From positions 1 through 38,313 of the IMG/VR virus record IMGVR_UViG_3300019873_000003: DNA of 38,313 nt. One strand, given 5' to 3'. The DNA is from a virus. Shown here piece by piece: positions 31,302-38,313 of the stretch; the stretch's first letter is position 1, and each line of letters starts with the position of its first letter. The notes below the pieces were generated by a model. It saw only the letters and a list, made by a program, of their open reading frames with translations, made no database searches and was not told the origin of the DNA. The position numbers and the translations under genes were made by a program.

Positions 31302-31925
31302 ATGCCTTCAGGGGTCTATAAGAATAGAAAAAATGTAGGTTATTGGTTAGGTAAAAAAAGACCTCATCTATCATATCAAGCAAAGAAAAAATTATCTCTT
31401 TTTTGGAGAGGTAAGAAAAAACCTCCTTTTACAGAAGAACATAGAAAAAAAATAGGTGAGAATAGTCGCAAAAGGATAGGACAACTACATCCACAATGGA
31501 AAGGCGGTAAAGAAAGATTCAAATGTATTGATTGTAAAATAATTATTGCAAATGCTTACGCTAAAAGGTGTCGTAGGTGCGATAGTGAATTAAGAAAAGG
31601 GGAAAAGTGTAATTTTTGGAAGGGTGGAGTTACCCCTGTGAATCATAGGATAAGAACCTCTCGTGAATATCGTCTATGGAGAGAAGCAGTATTTAAGAGA
31701 GATAACTGGACTTGTGTTTGGTGTGGAGCAAGAGGCAAAATAAATGCTGACCACATAAAACCTTTTGCATATTTTCCCGAATTTCGCTTTGCGATAGATA
31801 ATGGAAGAACTCTCTGTATAGAGTGTCATAGAAAAACTGATACTTGGGGAAATCGTGCTTTAGTCAATAACTATAAAGTAGAAAGAAAAAAAACTGGTGA
31901 GAACATTAACAGAATTAACTACTGA
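31302..31925 (+). CDS. HNH homing endonuclease with NUMOD3-like motifs
   Basis: 207 residues. Two repeated DNA-contact motifs of the NUMOD3 type lie near the N-terminus (GKKRPHLSYQAKKKLS, GKKKPPFTEEHRKKIGENS). A zinc cluster follows (CIDCKI, CRRC), then the HNH core (CVWCGARGKINADHIKPF, with the DH pair, and CIECHRK). This layout is typical of free-standing phage homing endonucleases. The gene is AT-rich, has its own promoter and sits between scaffold and capsid genes, where such elements often insert. Confidence 0.85.
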   Translation: MPSGVYKNRKNVGYWLGKKRPHLSYQAKKKLSLFWRGKKKPPFTEEHRKKIGENSRKRIGQLHPQWKGGKERFKCIDCKIIIANAYAKRCRRCDSELRKGEKCNFWKGGVTPVNHRIRTSREYRLWREAVFKRDNWTCVWCGARGKINADHIKPFAYFPEFRFAIDNGRTLCIECHRKTDTWGNRALVNNYKVERKKTGENINRINY

Positions 31926-31960
31926 TTATAAAAAATAACATAATATAATTAGGACACACA

Positions 31961-32824
31961 GTGAATACTTTGTCAACAAAGACCTATCGGGATAAATACC
32001 GAATGGCGAGTCTTGAAACAGCCCTCCGCAATGGATTAGTAGCGGAGAAAATCTGTCAAGTGGACAGAACAGACGCAAAAACTATCCAATCACCTTATCA
32101 GACAGCCCCAACGACAGTCGTGCAAGCACTAACTGGGACTTATACACCAGCCGCTTACACAATTACCGATGACACGCTGACAGTTGCAGATGAATTTATC
32201 GTAGCCGAACATATCTATGATTTTGAATCAACTCTTTCAAAGTTTGATATTTTCGCCGCACGTCAAGACGACATGAACTACTCGGTCATGGCGGCAATAG
32301 ATAAATTCGTAGTCAATACAGTTACCGAAGATGGCACTGGTTCTTATACAACCCCAGTTGGAGGGTTCAACACGGCGGCTAATATCCCTGTGATTATTTC
32401 CAACCTAGCTTCCAAAGTAATGGGTTTTGCCGAATCTTACAATGGGATGTATCTAGTCATCGAGAATACCGATGTGCCTGGCTTCGTTCAAGCACAACTA
32501 ACTTCAGGTTTCTCCTATGCGGACGCGGCTCTCAATAATGGCTTTATGACCTCCTATGCAGGAGTGGATATTTATGTAGTTCGTTCAGGCACTTTCGTGG
32601 ATGAGACAGCTTCGACAGTTTCAGGTACGAAAACTTGGACTAATCTTGGACACAGACTATTCGGTGTTAAGAATATGACTACTTATGCCGCCCCAAGAGG
32701 AGTGCAATTCGAGGAAAAGGGCGTATCAGGTAAGACAGGAAAAGAAGTAGTAGTCTTTGGCTACTGCGGTGTACGCGTCTGGGCGCCCAAAGCAACTCTG
32801 ACAATAGACATCACATTAGCATAG
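31961..32824 (+). CDS. Major capsid protein
   Basis: 287 residues from the GTG at 31961, which has AGGA 7 bases upstream; that fits high-level translation. The mixed alpha/beta sequence with the long N-terminal arm and the TYTPAAYTITDDTLTVADEF, NTDVPGFVQAQLTSGF and PRGVQFEEKG segments is of the HK97-type major capsid style found in phages with short coat proteins. Location between scaffold and head proteins supports the call. Fold confirmation would need a profile or structure search. Confidence 0.75.
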   Translation: MNTLSTKTYRDKYRMASLETALRNGLVAEKICQVDRTDAKTIQSPYQTAPTTVVQALTGTYTPAAYTITDDTLTVADEFIVAEHIYDFESTLSKFDIFAARQDDMNYSVMAAIDKFVVNTVTEDGTGSYTTPVGGFNTAANIPVIISNLASKVMGFAESYNGMYLVIENTDVPGFVQAQLTSGFSYADAALNNGFMTSYAGVDIYVVRSGTFVDETASTVSGTKTWTNLGHRLFGVKNMTTYAAPRGVQFEEKGVSGKTGKEVVVFGYCGVRVWAPKATLTIDITLA

Positions 32825-32860
32825 TTGTCAATAGTTAAGCTAGTTTGACACAACAAAAAA

Positions 32861-32869
32861 TGGTATAAT
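32861..32869 (+). promoter_or_regulatory. Extended -10 promoter of the second capsid-flanking HNH gene (TGGTATAAT)
   Basis: A perfect extended -10 box 6 bases before the ATG at 32876. A TTGACA lies at 32845-32850 but is only 13 bases from the -10 box, too close for a usual -35. Confidence 0.6.
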
Positions 32870-32875
32870 CTAGGT

Positions 32876-33493
32876 ATGCCATATAAAGACCCAATAAAAG
32901 CTAGAGAGGCAAGTCGTAAGTCTTCATTGAAGTATTATTACAACCACACGCCTACTCCTGAACAGGAAGCAAGAAAAAAGATTGCTCGCAAAGCGTGGGA
33001 AATTAAAAATGCTTCAAAACTTTCCGACTACCAACACAAAAGATGGTTACGAGATAAAGATAAGATGAGTCTGCGTAAGAAAAATTACAAAATGAATAAT
33101 GAGGAAAAAGTTTCTCAACAAAAGAAAAATTCTTATCAGAAATATAGGGAGCAAATACTTTCAAGACCTAGTTTCAAACTTTACGGATATAAAAAATCTG
33201 CTAAAGAAAGAGGATATGAATTTAATCTTTCGACAGAAGACTTTAACAAATTATTGCTAGAGAATTGTCATTACTGTGGGAAAGAAAAATCTAATGGTGT
33301 AGACAGGAAAGAGAATAGTCTAGGATATTTTGCTGAAAATGTAGTTCCTTGTTGTAAAACTTGTAATTTTATGAAACGAGATTTGTCTTATCGAGAGTTC
33401 AAAGAACACATTAAGAAAATTCATTCTCATTTAGTCAATGAGAAAAATCTCCTTTCGGGGAGATTCGAGCATAGAGTTTTTCTCACCAGTTAA
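32876..33493 (+). CDS. HNH homing endonuclease
   Basis: 205 residues. The N-terminal half is very basic, with long helices (DNA binding). The HNH core has CHYCGK, NGVDRKENSLGY, the CCKTCNFMK zinc cluster and a final helix, as in many free-standing phage endonucleases. The gene has its own leaderless promoter and its 3' end runs close to the next head gene. Together with the endonuclease at 31302 it brackets the capsid gene. Confidence 0.8.
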   Translation: MPYKDPIKAREASRKSSLKYYYNHTPTPEQEARKKIARKAWEIKNASKLSDYQHKRWLRDKDKMSLRKKNYKMNNEEKVSQQKKNSYQKYREQILSRPSFKLYGYKKSAKERGYEFNLSTEDFNKLLLENCHYCGKEKSNGVDRKENSLGYFAENVVPCCKTCNFMKRDLSYREFKEHIKKIHSHLVNEKNLLSGRFEHRVFLTS

Positions 33494-33504
33494 TCTCTAT
33501 GTTC
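33467..33504 (+). other. Inverted repeat at the end of the HNH gene
   Basis: GAGCATAGAG (33467-33476) pairs with CTCTATGTTC (33495-33504) with one G-U pair, spanning the HNH stop. A smaller AATCTCC/GGAGATT hairpin is at 33446-33465. Both might slow transcription or protect the downstream head mRNA. They are not typical terminators. Confidence 0.35.
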
Positions 33505-33536
33505 TAACCTCTCCAAAAGGATTAACTCTAAAATAT

Positions 33537-33965
33537 ATGTCTACAACACAAACAACAAATCCTACTTTGGACGGAATATGGTACAGACCATTTCTAGTGC
33601 GCCCTGCTTTGGTGGTAACTCCTTCCACGACTGGATTGACTAACGCTATCCCCGCTACGATAAAAACTGTGGATGTGGGAGCAGTCGCCAATGACGCAAA
33701 TGATTGGATTACCCTACCCTCACTAGCTGATGTCCCGAATGGACATGAGATAACTATTCTCTGCAACGCAGGTGCTAACTTCGAACTTCGCACTCCAGCC
33801 GCTTCTAATGAGAAGATAAACAACCAAGATTCAGATGGAACGAAGGAAGCATTGATGACCGACACAGAAATAGCAAAGGTCGTTAAATTAAATAATACGA
33901 CTGGCTGGGTACTATGGAGTTTTACCGCTCTCGGTGCTAAATCGACAGCAGTCGTGCCAGACTAA
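33537..33965 (+). CDS. Head protein, tandem paralog 1
   Basis: 142 residues from the ATG at 33537. It shares with the next protein the order NP.LDG, VPNGH.ITIL, E.RTP, KIN, KVVKLNNT.GW and a final TAVVPD. The beta-rich composition fits a capsid decoration or head-completion protein. The two genes lie one after another, so an ancient tandem duplication is likely. Confidence 0.65.
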   Translation: MSTTQTTNPTLDGIWYRPFLVRPALVVTPSTTGLTNAIPATIKTVDVGAVANDANDWITLPSLADVPNGHEITILCNAGANFELRTPAASNEKINNQDSDGTKEALMTDTEIAKVVKLNNTTGWVLWSFTALGAKSTAVVPD

Positions 33966-33966
33966 A

Positions 33967-34380
33967 ATGCCCCAAGCAAATAGAACAAATCCAGTTTTAG
34001 ATGGAGTGAGAATTGAACCAGTGTCAATTACTCCAAATAGCACCGATGTGGCAGGAAACACCATACCCGCTGTTTGTCAAGTAGTTTCTCTAACGGCTAA
34101 CGCCAATGGAGTAAATGATTATTTCCTATTGCCTGCTCTCACAGAAGTTCCTAATGGACATAAAATAACTATCCTAGCTGGTGCGGCTAACTGTGAAATG
34201 CGTACTCCGCAAGTAACGACTGATAAAATAAACGCGGTAGATACCAGCGACAATGCTGTCGAGTATTTGGTTACTGCTTTAGATGTGGTTCATGTAACCA
34301 AGATAAATAACACAGTTGGCTGGGAAGCCCATAGTGTTACCCAACTTGGAGCGGATAGGACAGCTGTAATACCTGATTAA
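33967..34380 (+). CDS. Head protein, tandem paralog 2
   Basis: 137 residues starting one base after the previous stop. It shares NPVLDG, LTEVPNGHKITIL, EMRTP, DKIN and KINNTVGW with its neighbour, and ends in TAVIPD. Divergence in the N-terminal third suggests different contacts, for example two kinds of capsid sites. Confidence 0.65.
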   Translation: MPQANRTNPVLDGVRIEPVSITPNSTDVAGNTIPAVCQVVSLTANANGVNDYFLLPALTEVPNGHKITILAGAANCEMRTPQVTTDKINAVDTSDNAVEYLVTALDVVHVTKINNTVGWEAHSVTQLGADRTAVIPD

Positions 34381-34384
34381 ACTA

Positions 34385-35104
34385 ATGACTCAATTCAGCG
34401 ACACCACAACAAATAGCGGCATCCTTCAGCAAGCAAGAGATTTAATGCGGGTGGATGCGACACAATGGTCTACGCAAAAAGTAGTAAATTCTTGCAATAA
34501 CTGGCTAGATAAAATCGTGGGGTACGCTATCGGTGCAGACAAGAAGTTCCAATGGGATGACTCCAACCATACGAAAATGCCTATCGGCACAACCAATTTG
34601 GGGATTAACCAATCGGAGTACTCTTTTCTATTGGATGAGCAGGGAAACAAGATTATCACTTTGACCAGAATTGACATAAAGGATAGCGCGGGGAACTGGA
34701 CACAGTTAAAATTGATCGATCAAGCGGAGATACCAATGGCTTTAGACGAGTATGAAAAAACAGCAGGCACTCCCAAGTTCTATGACAAGACAGCTGACAA
34801 TGTAATTAAACTTTATCCTAAACCCAATGCCACAGTAATCGCAGGGCTTAAATTCTATTTTCAAAGAACTCCCTCATATTTTGTGGCTACCGATACCACC
34901 AAAGAGCCAGGAGTTTCACCGCTCTTACATAGAGGATTCATTGTGGCTTCGGCTTATGATGGAGCTTTGACTTTAGGTTTAGGCAATTTACAGCCCTTAT
35001 CCATAGAGCAAGGAAAGGAAGAATCAAAGATGATTGCTTATTTTAGCGACAGGAATAGAGATGAGAAATCTCGCATGATTCCTAAAGTTGAAAATACAAG
35101 ATGA
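34385..35104 (+). CDS. Head-tail adaptor protein candidate
   Basis: 239 residues. The helical start (GILQQARDLMRVDATQW, VVNSCNNWLDKIVGYA), the beta-rich middle (YSFLLDEQGNKIITLTRIDIKDSAGNW, VIKLYPKPNATVIAGLKFYF) and a helical end fit phage adaptor proteins (T7 gp11 or P22 gp4-like) that attach the tail to the portal. Place after the head proteins and before the nozzle protein supports this. No decisive motif is seen. Confidence 0.6.
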   Translation: MTQFSDTTTNSGILQQARDLMRVDATQWSTQKVVNSCNNWLDKIVGYAIGADKKFQWDDSNHTKMPIGTTNLGINQSEYSFLLDEQGNKIITLTRIDIKDSAGNWTQLKLIDQAEIPMALDEYEKTAGTPKFYDKTADNVIKLYPKPNATVIAGLKFYFQRTPSYFVATDTTKEPGVSPLLHRGFIVASAYDGALTLGLGNLQPLSIEQGKEESKMIAYFSDRNRDEKSRMIPKVENTR

Positions 35105-35247
35105 CCACGATTATTACAAATCAAGATAAGCCGACCAATTTTTCTTTCATATTTTTATTGCAGGAGAGCGGCGATTTCCTATTATTAGAAACAGGAGACA
35201 AGATAATTCTTGCTACTCCAATTATGATTAACCAACCTAGACCTTAA
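35101..35247 (+). CDS. Small phage structural protein
   Basis: 48 residues with the frequently seen phage motif FLLLETGDKIILAT. Such short proteins lie in tail regions of many phages. It overlaps the previous gene by four bases. Function unknown. Confidence 0.55.
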   Translation: MTTIITNQDKPTNFSFIFLLQESGDFLLLETGDKIILATPIMINQPRP

Positions 35248-35323
35248 ATATGTGAATAATGGAAGAAATAGTCAGCTTTTATTATTCACTAGATAGAGCA
35301 TTATCAATTTAACTAATAATACT

Positions 35324-36148
35324 TTGGCAGACTCCAAAATTAGTGATTTAACGAACTACACAACTCCCCTAGATGCGGATGTTATTCCTATTGTAGATGT
35401 ATCCAATGGCATAACCAAGAAAATGCCTATTAGCGCAATCTTTCCCACTTCCTCCACTGACAATGCCATCATTCGCTTCGATGGTATTACAGGAAAATTA
35501 TTACAGAACAGCAGTCTAATGATTACCGATATAATTGGCGGTTCAATCGGCATACATCCTGCCGCCAAGTCAGGAGTTGGAACATCTGTTGGGTATGAGG
35601 CGGGAGCGAGTACTGATGATAATGGCGGAGATGCTGGAGTAACAGGCGGAGCGGCGACAGGTGGAAATAAAGTTGGTGGAACTGGCGGGGTTTATGGTGG
35701 AGCAGGATTCGGTTCTGGAGCAGGAGGTCTTGCGCAGACTGAAGGCGGGGATGCTGGAGCAACAGGAGTAGGAGGTATTGCTAGAGTTCTAGGAGGTCAA
35801 GGTGGGGCAGTGAGTGGAGCTGGTGGCGATGCTGATATCCTCGGTGGCTTTGCCATAGCAGGAAACTCTAATGGCGGAGGTGTGAATATCGCTCCGGGGA
35901 ATAAAACAGGGGCAGGCGCAGTAGGAACGATAAATTTAAAATACTATGACGGAATTGCTAACTTTGCGACTTTAGATTTGTCTTTGATTGCCGCTTCTAG
36001 CAAGACATTCACTTTCCCGAATCTTACAGGAACGTTTGTCGTAGCTTCAGCAGTCAATACAGTCAATCCAACTTCTCCGAACAGAACGCTCACCATAAAT
36101 GTCGGCGGGACTCTATATTATATTTCAGCTAAGACGACTAATGATTAA
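35324..36148 (+). CDS. Small fiber-like protein with Gly-rich region
   Basis: 274 residues from the TTG at 35324; no ATG fits. The N-terminal module (ADSKISDLTNYTTPLDADVI...TKKMPISAI) is the usual start of phage fiber proteins that bind a baseplate or tail knob. Residues about 90-200 are a glycine-rich stretch (repeated GGDAG, GGxGG and similar). The C-terminal part is a beta domain. It may be a tail fiber or appendage, distinct from the 1410-residue fiber at 4816. Confidence 0.65.
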   Translation: MADSKISDLTNYTTPLDADVIPIVDVSNGITKKMPISAIFPTSSTDNAIIRFDGITGKLLQNSSLMITDIIGGSIGIHPAAKSGVGTSVGYEAGASTDDNGGDAGVTGGAATGGNKVGGTGGVYGGAGFGSGAGGLAQTEGGDAGATGVGGIARVLGGQGGAVSGAGGDADILGGFAIAGNSNGGGVNIAPGNKTGAGAVGTINLKYYDGIANFATLDLSLIAASSKTFTFPNLTGTFVVASAVNTVNPTSPNRTLTINVGGTLYYISAKTTND

Positions 36149-36151
36149 AAG

Positions 36152-37906
36152 ATGAGCAATCAAGTTGAAATAAAACAAAATTCATGGTCGGGAGGTGTTT
36201 CCGATGATAGCAGGGCTATATCGCAGAATGGTTTTTTAATTTGCAAGCATTTTGATATTTTTAGTAATCCTAACCGATTAACACCTTATCGTTCTTTTGA
36301 AGCTGATGCTAATGATGGAAATACGATGGATGGCTTGAAACAATACGCAGTCAAAGATTTTCTCTATGCTTCGGCTTCAGCTAAACTCTTTGGCTTAGGG
36401 AAAACAGGAGCAGGATTGACTAAAATTGTCTATAAAGCAGATGCCGCCAGTGGAATTTGGACTCTCCCTGCCTCCTCTGAAGGCAACGGAGCGGTCAAGA
36501 ATGGAACATTAGTTGAATACAAAGATTATCTCTGGGGCTTTCAAGGCACTACCCAAGTGTGGAAATGGGGATTACTATCAGGGTCGCCTTCAATAACCAA
36601 CACAGCAGGCACAGTTGGGATTGTTTATAGCACAGTTACAGCCGTGGCAGTCAATGCTGGCGGCACTGGTTACAACATAAATGATATTTTAACTTTAATT
36701 GGGGGTTCGAATACCGCCACAGTTATTGTTACCACAGTTGCGGCTGGAGTAATTACAGCAGTGGCTATTGTAGACCCTGGATATAACTACACCACAGGTT
36801 CTAAAGCAACTACGGTTACTCCATCGGGCGGAACTGGAGCAACTATCACAGTTTCCACAGTTGGAAATACAACTACCACGATTGCTTCTAACGCCCAAGG
36901 ATTGATTGCTAGAGACGATAACCTATATTTGCCTTACAACAATATCTTGGTTCGAGTTTATGAAAATGGCACAGTGCAAGACCAAGCTCTCAAACTTCCC
37001 ACTAATCTTAAAATTACTTCTATCTGCAATTATGGGAACTATATGGCAATCGGCTGTTCGCCAGTTTCAATCTATAACGGTGTCTCGAAAGTATTTTTGT
37101 GGAATCTAACCTCTCCCGATATTCAAGAAGTCATAGACTGGGGCGAGGGAGAACTTCGGGTCATAGAAACGATTGAAGGGATGCTCTTAGGAATAACCGA
37201 CAGGTATCTAAACAATGCTTCGGGGGCAGGGCGCGGTTCAATGATTGTTCAAGGATATTCGGGAGGCGTGCCGCAAGTCTTAAAGGAAGTATTCACCGCT
37301 AAATTAAATGGAATAGGCATCCCACTTTCTAAAACTGTCAAGAACAATAGACTATTCTTTGCTTGCAAGATTTTAACTAATGACGCAGGCACGGAATACA
37401 ACGAGGGAATATGGTCTTTTGGCAGGAAGAACGCTAACTACCCATGGGCTTTGAGTTTAGATTACATAGACGAAAATGTTTCAACAGGGGGGATTCAAGC
37501 GTTTGATTCGGCAGGCAATTTCTTTTTCATCGCTCATAGTGCTAACGGAAGCGTGGACAAAACCAATGATGCGGCGGTCTATTCTTTTACTTCTATTTTA
37601 GAAACTCAAATTTATAACTTTGGAGATACTTCCACTGACAAAAGATTGGATAGCATAAAAATTTCTTGCCGAAAAATGTTAATCGGTGAAAGTATAGCTG
37701 TGAAATATAAAATAGATGGAGCAAGTTCATTTACCACAGTCGGGATATTCAGCACAGCAGGCGCTATTTCGCATACTTTTCTAAGAGAGGAAACAAACGA
37801 CAAAGATTTTGCTTCTGGTCGGGAGTATTTATTTAGAATTGAATCTACTGGCGGCGCGGAAATTACAGAATTTAGTGTTAAAGCTACTTTCTACAATACA
37901 CCTTAA
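36152..37906 (+). CDS. Tail nozzle / tubular-type protein with inserted domain
   Basis: 584 residues. The start (VEIKQNSWSGGVSDDSRAIS) and repeated blade-like strands resemble T7 gp12-type nozzle or stabilisation proteins built as a beta-propeller. Between about 153 and 241 a Gly/Thr/Val-rich module with AVNAGGTGYNINDILTL and AVAIVDPGYNYTT is inserted. The same kind of module occurs in other phage appendage proteins. It sits between fiber and ejection proteins, as a nozzle gene would. Confidence 0.6.
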   Translation: MSNQVEIKQNSWSGGVSDDSRAISQNGFLICKHFDIFSNPNRLTPYRSFEADANDGNTMDGLKQYAVKDFLYASASAKLFGLGKTGAGLTKIVYKADAASGIWTLPASSEGNGAVKNGTLVEYKDYLWGFQGTTQVWKWGLLSGSPSITNTAGTVGIVYSTVTAVAVNAGGTGYNINDILTLIGGSNTATVIVTTVAAGVITAVAIVDPGYNYTTGSKATTVTPSGGTGATITVSTVGNTTTTIASNAQGLIARDDNLYLPYNNILVRVYENGTVQDQALKLPTNLKITSICNYGNYMAIGCSPVSIYNGVSKVFLWNLTSPDIQEVIDWGEGELRVIETIEGMLLGITDRYLNNASGAGRGSMIVQGYSGGVPQVLKEVFTAKLNGIGIPLSKTVKNNRLFFACKILTNDAGTEYNEGIWSFGRKNANYPWALSLDYIDENVSTGGIQAFDSAGNFFFIAHSANGSVDKTNDAAVYSFTSILETQIYNFGDTSTDKRLDSIKISCRKMLIGESIAVKYKIDGASSFTTVGIFSTAGAISHTFLREETNDKDFASGREYLFRIESTGGAEITEFSVKATFYNTP

Positions 37907-37911
37907 TTATT

Positions 37912-38151
37912 ATGGATGAATTAACACAACAATTAGTCAAATTAAGAAAGGATGTAGACTCTCTGCGACAGGAATTTTACAAAAATAACTTTTCCGCCAA
38001 TCAAGACTTCACCAAAAAGAGTAGTTTCATCACTACCTTGAAAGTTCCTCATAAAAATTTATTTCCATTAGTCGGAGAAGTGGGAGAAATTATTGAAATA
38101 GGCGGAATTTTGTATATTTGTTCGTCTAAAAATGTTTTCACGGCAGTATAA
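37912..38151 (+). CDS. Small coiled-coil tail protein
   Basis: 79 residues. An N-terminal coiled coil (LTQQLVKLRKDVDSLRQEFY) is followed by a small beta domain (GEVGEIIEIGGILYICSS) like the short fiber or tail-tip modules of phages. It probably trimerises and decorates the tail. It is 6 bases after the nozzle gene. Confidence 0.55.
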   Translation: MDELTQQLVKLRKDVDSLRQEFYKNNFSANQDFTKKSSFITTLKVPHKNLFPLVGEVGEIIEIGGILYICSSKNVFTAV

Positions 38152-38160
38152 TGTTATAAT
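38152..38160 (+). promoter_or_regulatory. Extended -10 promoter box (TGTTATAAT)
   Basis: A perfect extended -10 box 8 bases before the ATG at 38169, identical to that at 9493. It would give a nearly leaderless message for the ejection genes. Confidence 0.55.
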
Positions 38161-38168
38161 GTAATAAA

Positions 38169-38313
38169 ATGCCAACAACTTCCACAACTAAACCAAAGAC
38201 AATCGCTCAAACAGCCGCACAAGCGGCGGCTAGTTGGAGTACAGCGGCTAAAAATGTTGGAAGTGCAGTTGGAGGACTCTTTTCATCCACTGCTAAACAA
38301 GTTCAGAGTACCG
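38169..38313 (+). CDS. Putative internal virion / DNA-ejection protein, 5' part (continues at base 1)
   Basis: The ATG opens a frame of 48 full codons reaching the end of the window: MPTTSTTKPKTIAQ, then an Ala/Ser/Gly-rich stretch and STAKQVQST. KQVQST is also the first translation at base 1 (KQVQSTVGSL), and codon phase is kept only if the 19-bp overlap is collapsed. The gene is therefore cut by the linear representation. The N-terminal segment is small-residue rich and may be the virion-anchoring or membrane-active end. Confidence 0.65.
   Translation, partial: MPTTSTTKPKTIAQTAAQAAASWSTAAKNVGSAVGGLFSSTAKQVQST
38295..38313 (+). repeat. Terminal overlap, right copy
   Basis: The partner of bases 1-19, with one mismatch. 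It is too short for a T7-type packaging repeat, and collapsing it restores one continuous gene. Confidence 0.75.

Noticed and set aside
32845-32869. TTGACA as a -35 box for the HNH promoter at 32861
   Set aside because: It is only 13 bases from the -10 box, well short of the usual 16-18; the extended -10 explains the promoter better.
1-38313. Long open frames on the minus strand
   Set aside because: They lie inside convincing + strand genes, lack domain motifs, and follow the codon composition of the opposite frame. All supported genes are on the + strand.
1-38313. TGA recoding, as in some candidate-phylum bacteria
   Set aside because: TGA ends many genes in well-coupled ATGA overlaps, and there are no in-frame TGA codons in the recognised proteins.

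Overview
This window is best read as an essentially complete genome of a tailed double-stranded DNA phage, probably short-tailed (podovirus-like). All genes lie on the + strand and are tightly packed, with many ATGA start/stop overlaps. The first and last 19 bases match with one mismatch. Collapsing that overlap gives a circle of 38,294 bp and joins a gene starting at 38169 in frame with the reading frame entering at base 1. The DNA is AT-rich. TAA, TAG and TGA all act as ordinary stops. I see no tRNA, CRISPR array, integrase, RNA polymerase or DNA polymerase. Few genes have a good Shine-Dalgarno site, and several start 6-8 bases after an extended -10 box (TGnTATAAT-like), which suggests leaderless mRNAs made by the host sigma-70-type polymerase. 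The host cannot be named. Weak Shine-Dalgarno use, lysine/isoleucine-rich proteins and a fiber style common in uncultured phages would fit an uncultured low-GC bacterium, possibly a Patescibacterium, but that is only a guess.

Layout on the circle. (1) 24.8-38.3 kb, continuing into 0-9.9 kb: virion genes, in the order small and large terminase, a repeat-bearing surface protein, portal, scaffold, major capsid protein, two tandem related head proteins, a head-tail adaptor, small fiber-like proteins, a nozzle-like protein, two large putative internal/ejection proteins, and a 1410-residue fiber ending in an S74 self-cleaving chaperone. HNH endonuclease genes with their own promoters sit on both sides of the capsid gene. 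(2) 9.9-12.2 kb: a structured RNA, then a lysis cassette of small membrane proteins and an M23 endolysin with a peptidoglycan-binding domain. (3) 12.1-15.4 kb: a control region with several structured RNAs and terminators, two related zinc-finger proteins, an HNH gene, a holin-like protein, a DNA-binding candidate and a ParB-like protein. (4) 15.4-24.8 kb: an early/replication operon behind a leader with a terminator hairpin. It holds a replication-initiator-like winged-helix protein, a possible loader, a DnaB-like helicase, an SSB-like protein, NinG, an MT-A70 adenine methyltransferase, two small HExxH proteins, a ribbon-helix-helix regulator and many small zinc-binding or membrane proteins.

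How it works together (inference): the phage appears to load its own helicase onto DNA copied by the host polymerase, process recombination intermediates with NinG and the SSB-like protein, and package DNA by terminase into a portal-type capsid. Control appears to lie in short extended -10 promoters and in RNA leaders placed before the ParB-like and replication genes. The most interesting parts are the RNA elements at 9.9, 12.2, 12.9-13.15, 13.97 and 15.44 kb, the leaderless-promoter pattern, and the repeat-expanded surface protein at 26.8 kb.
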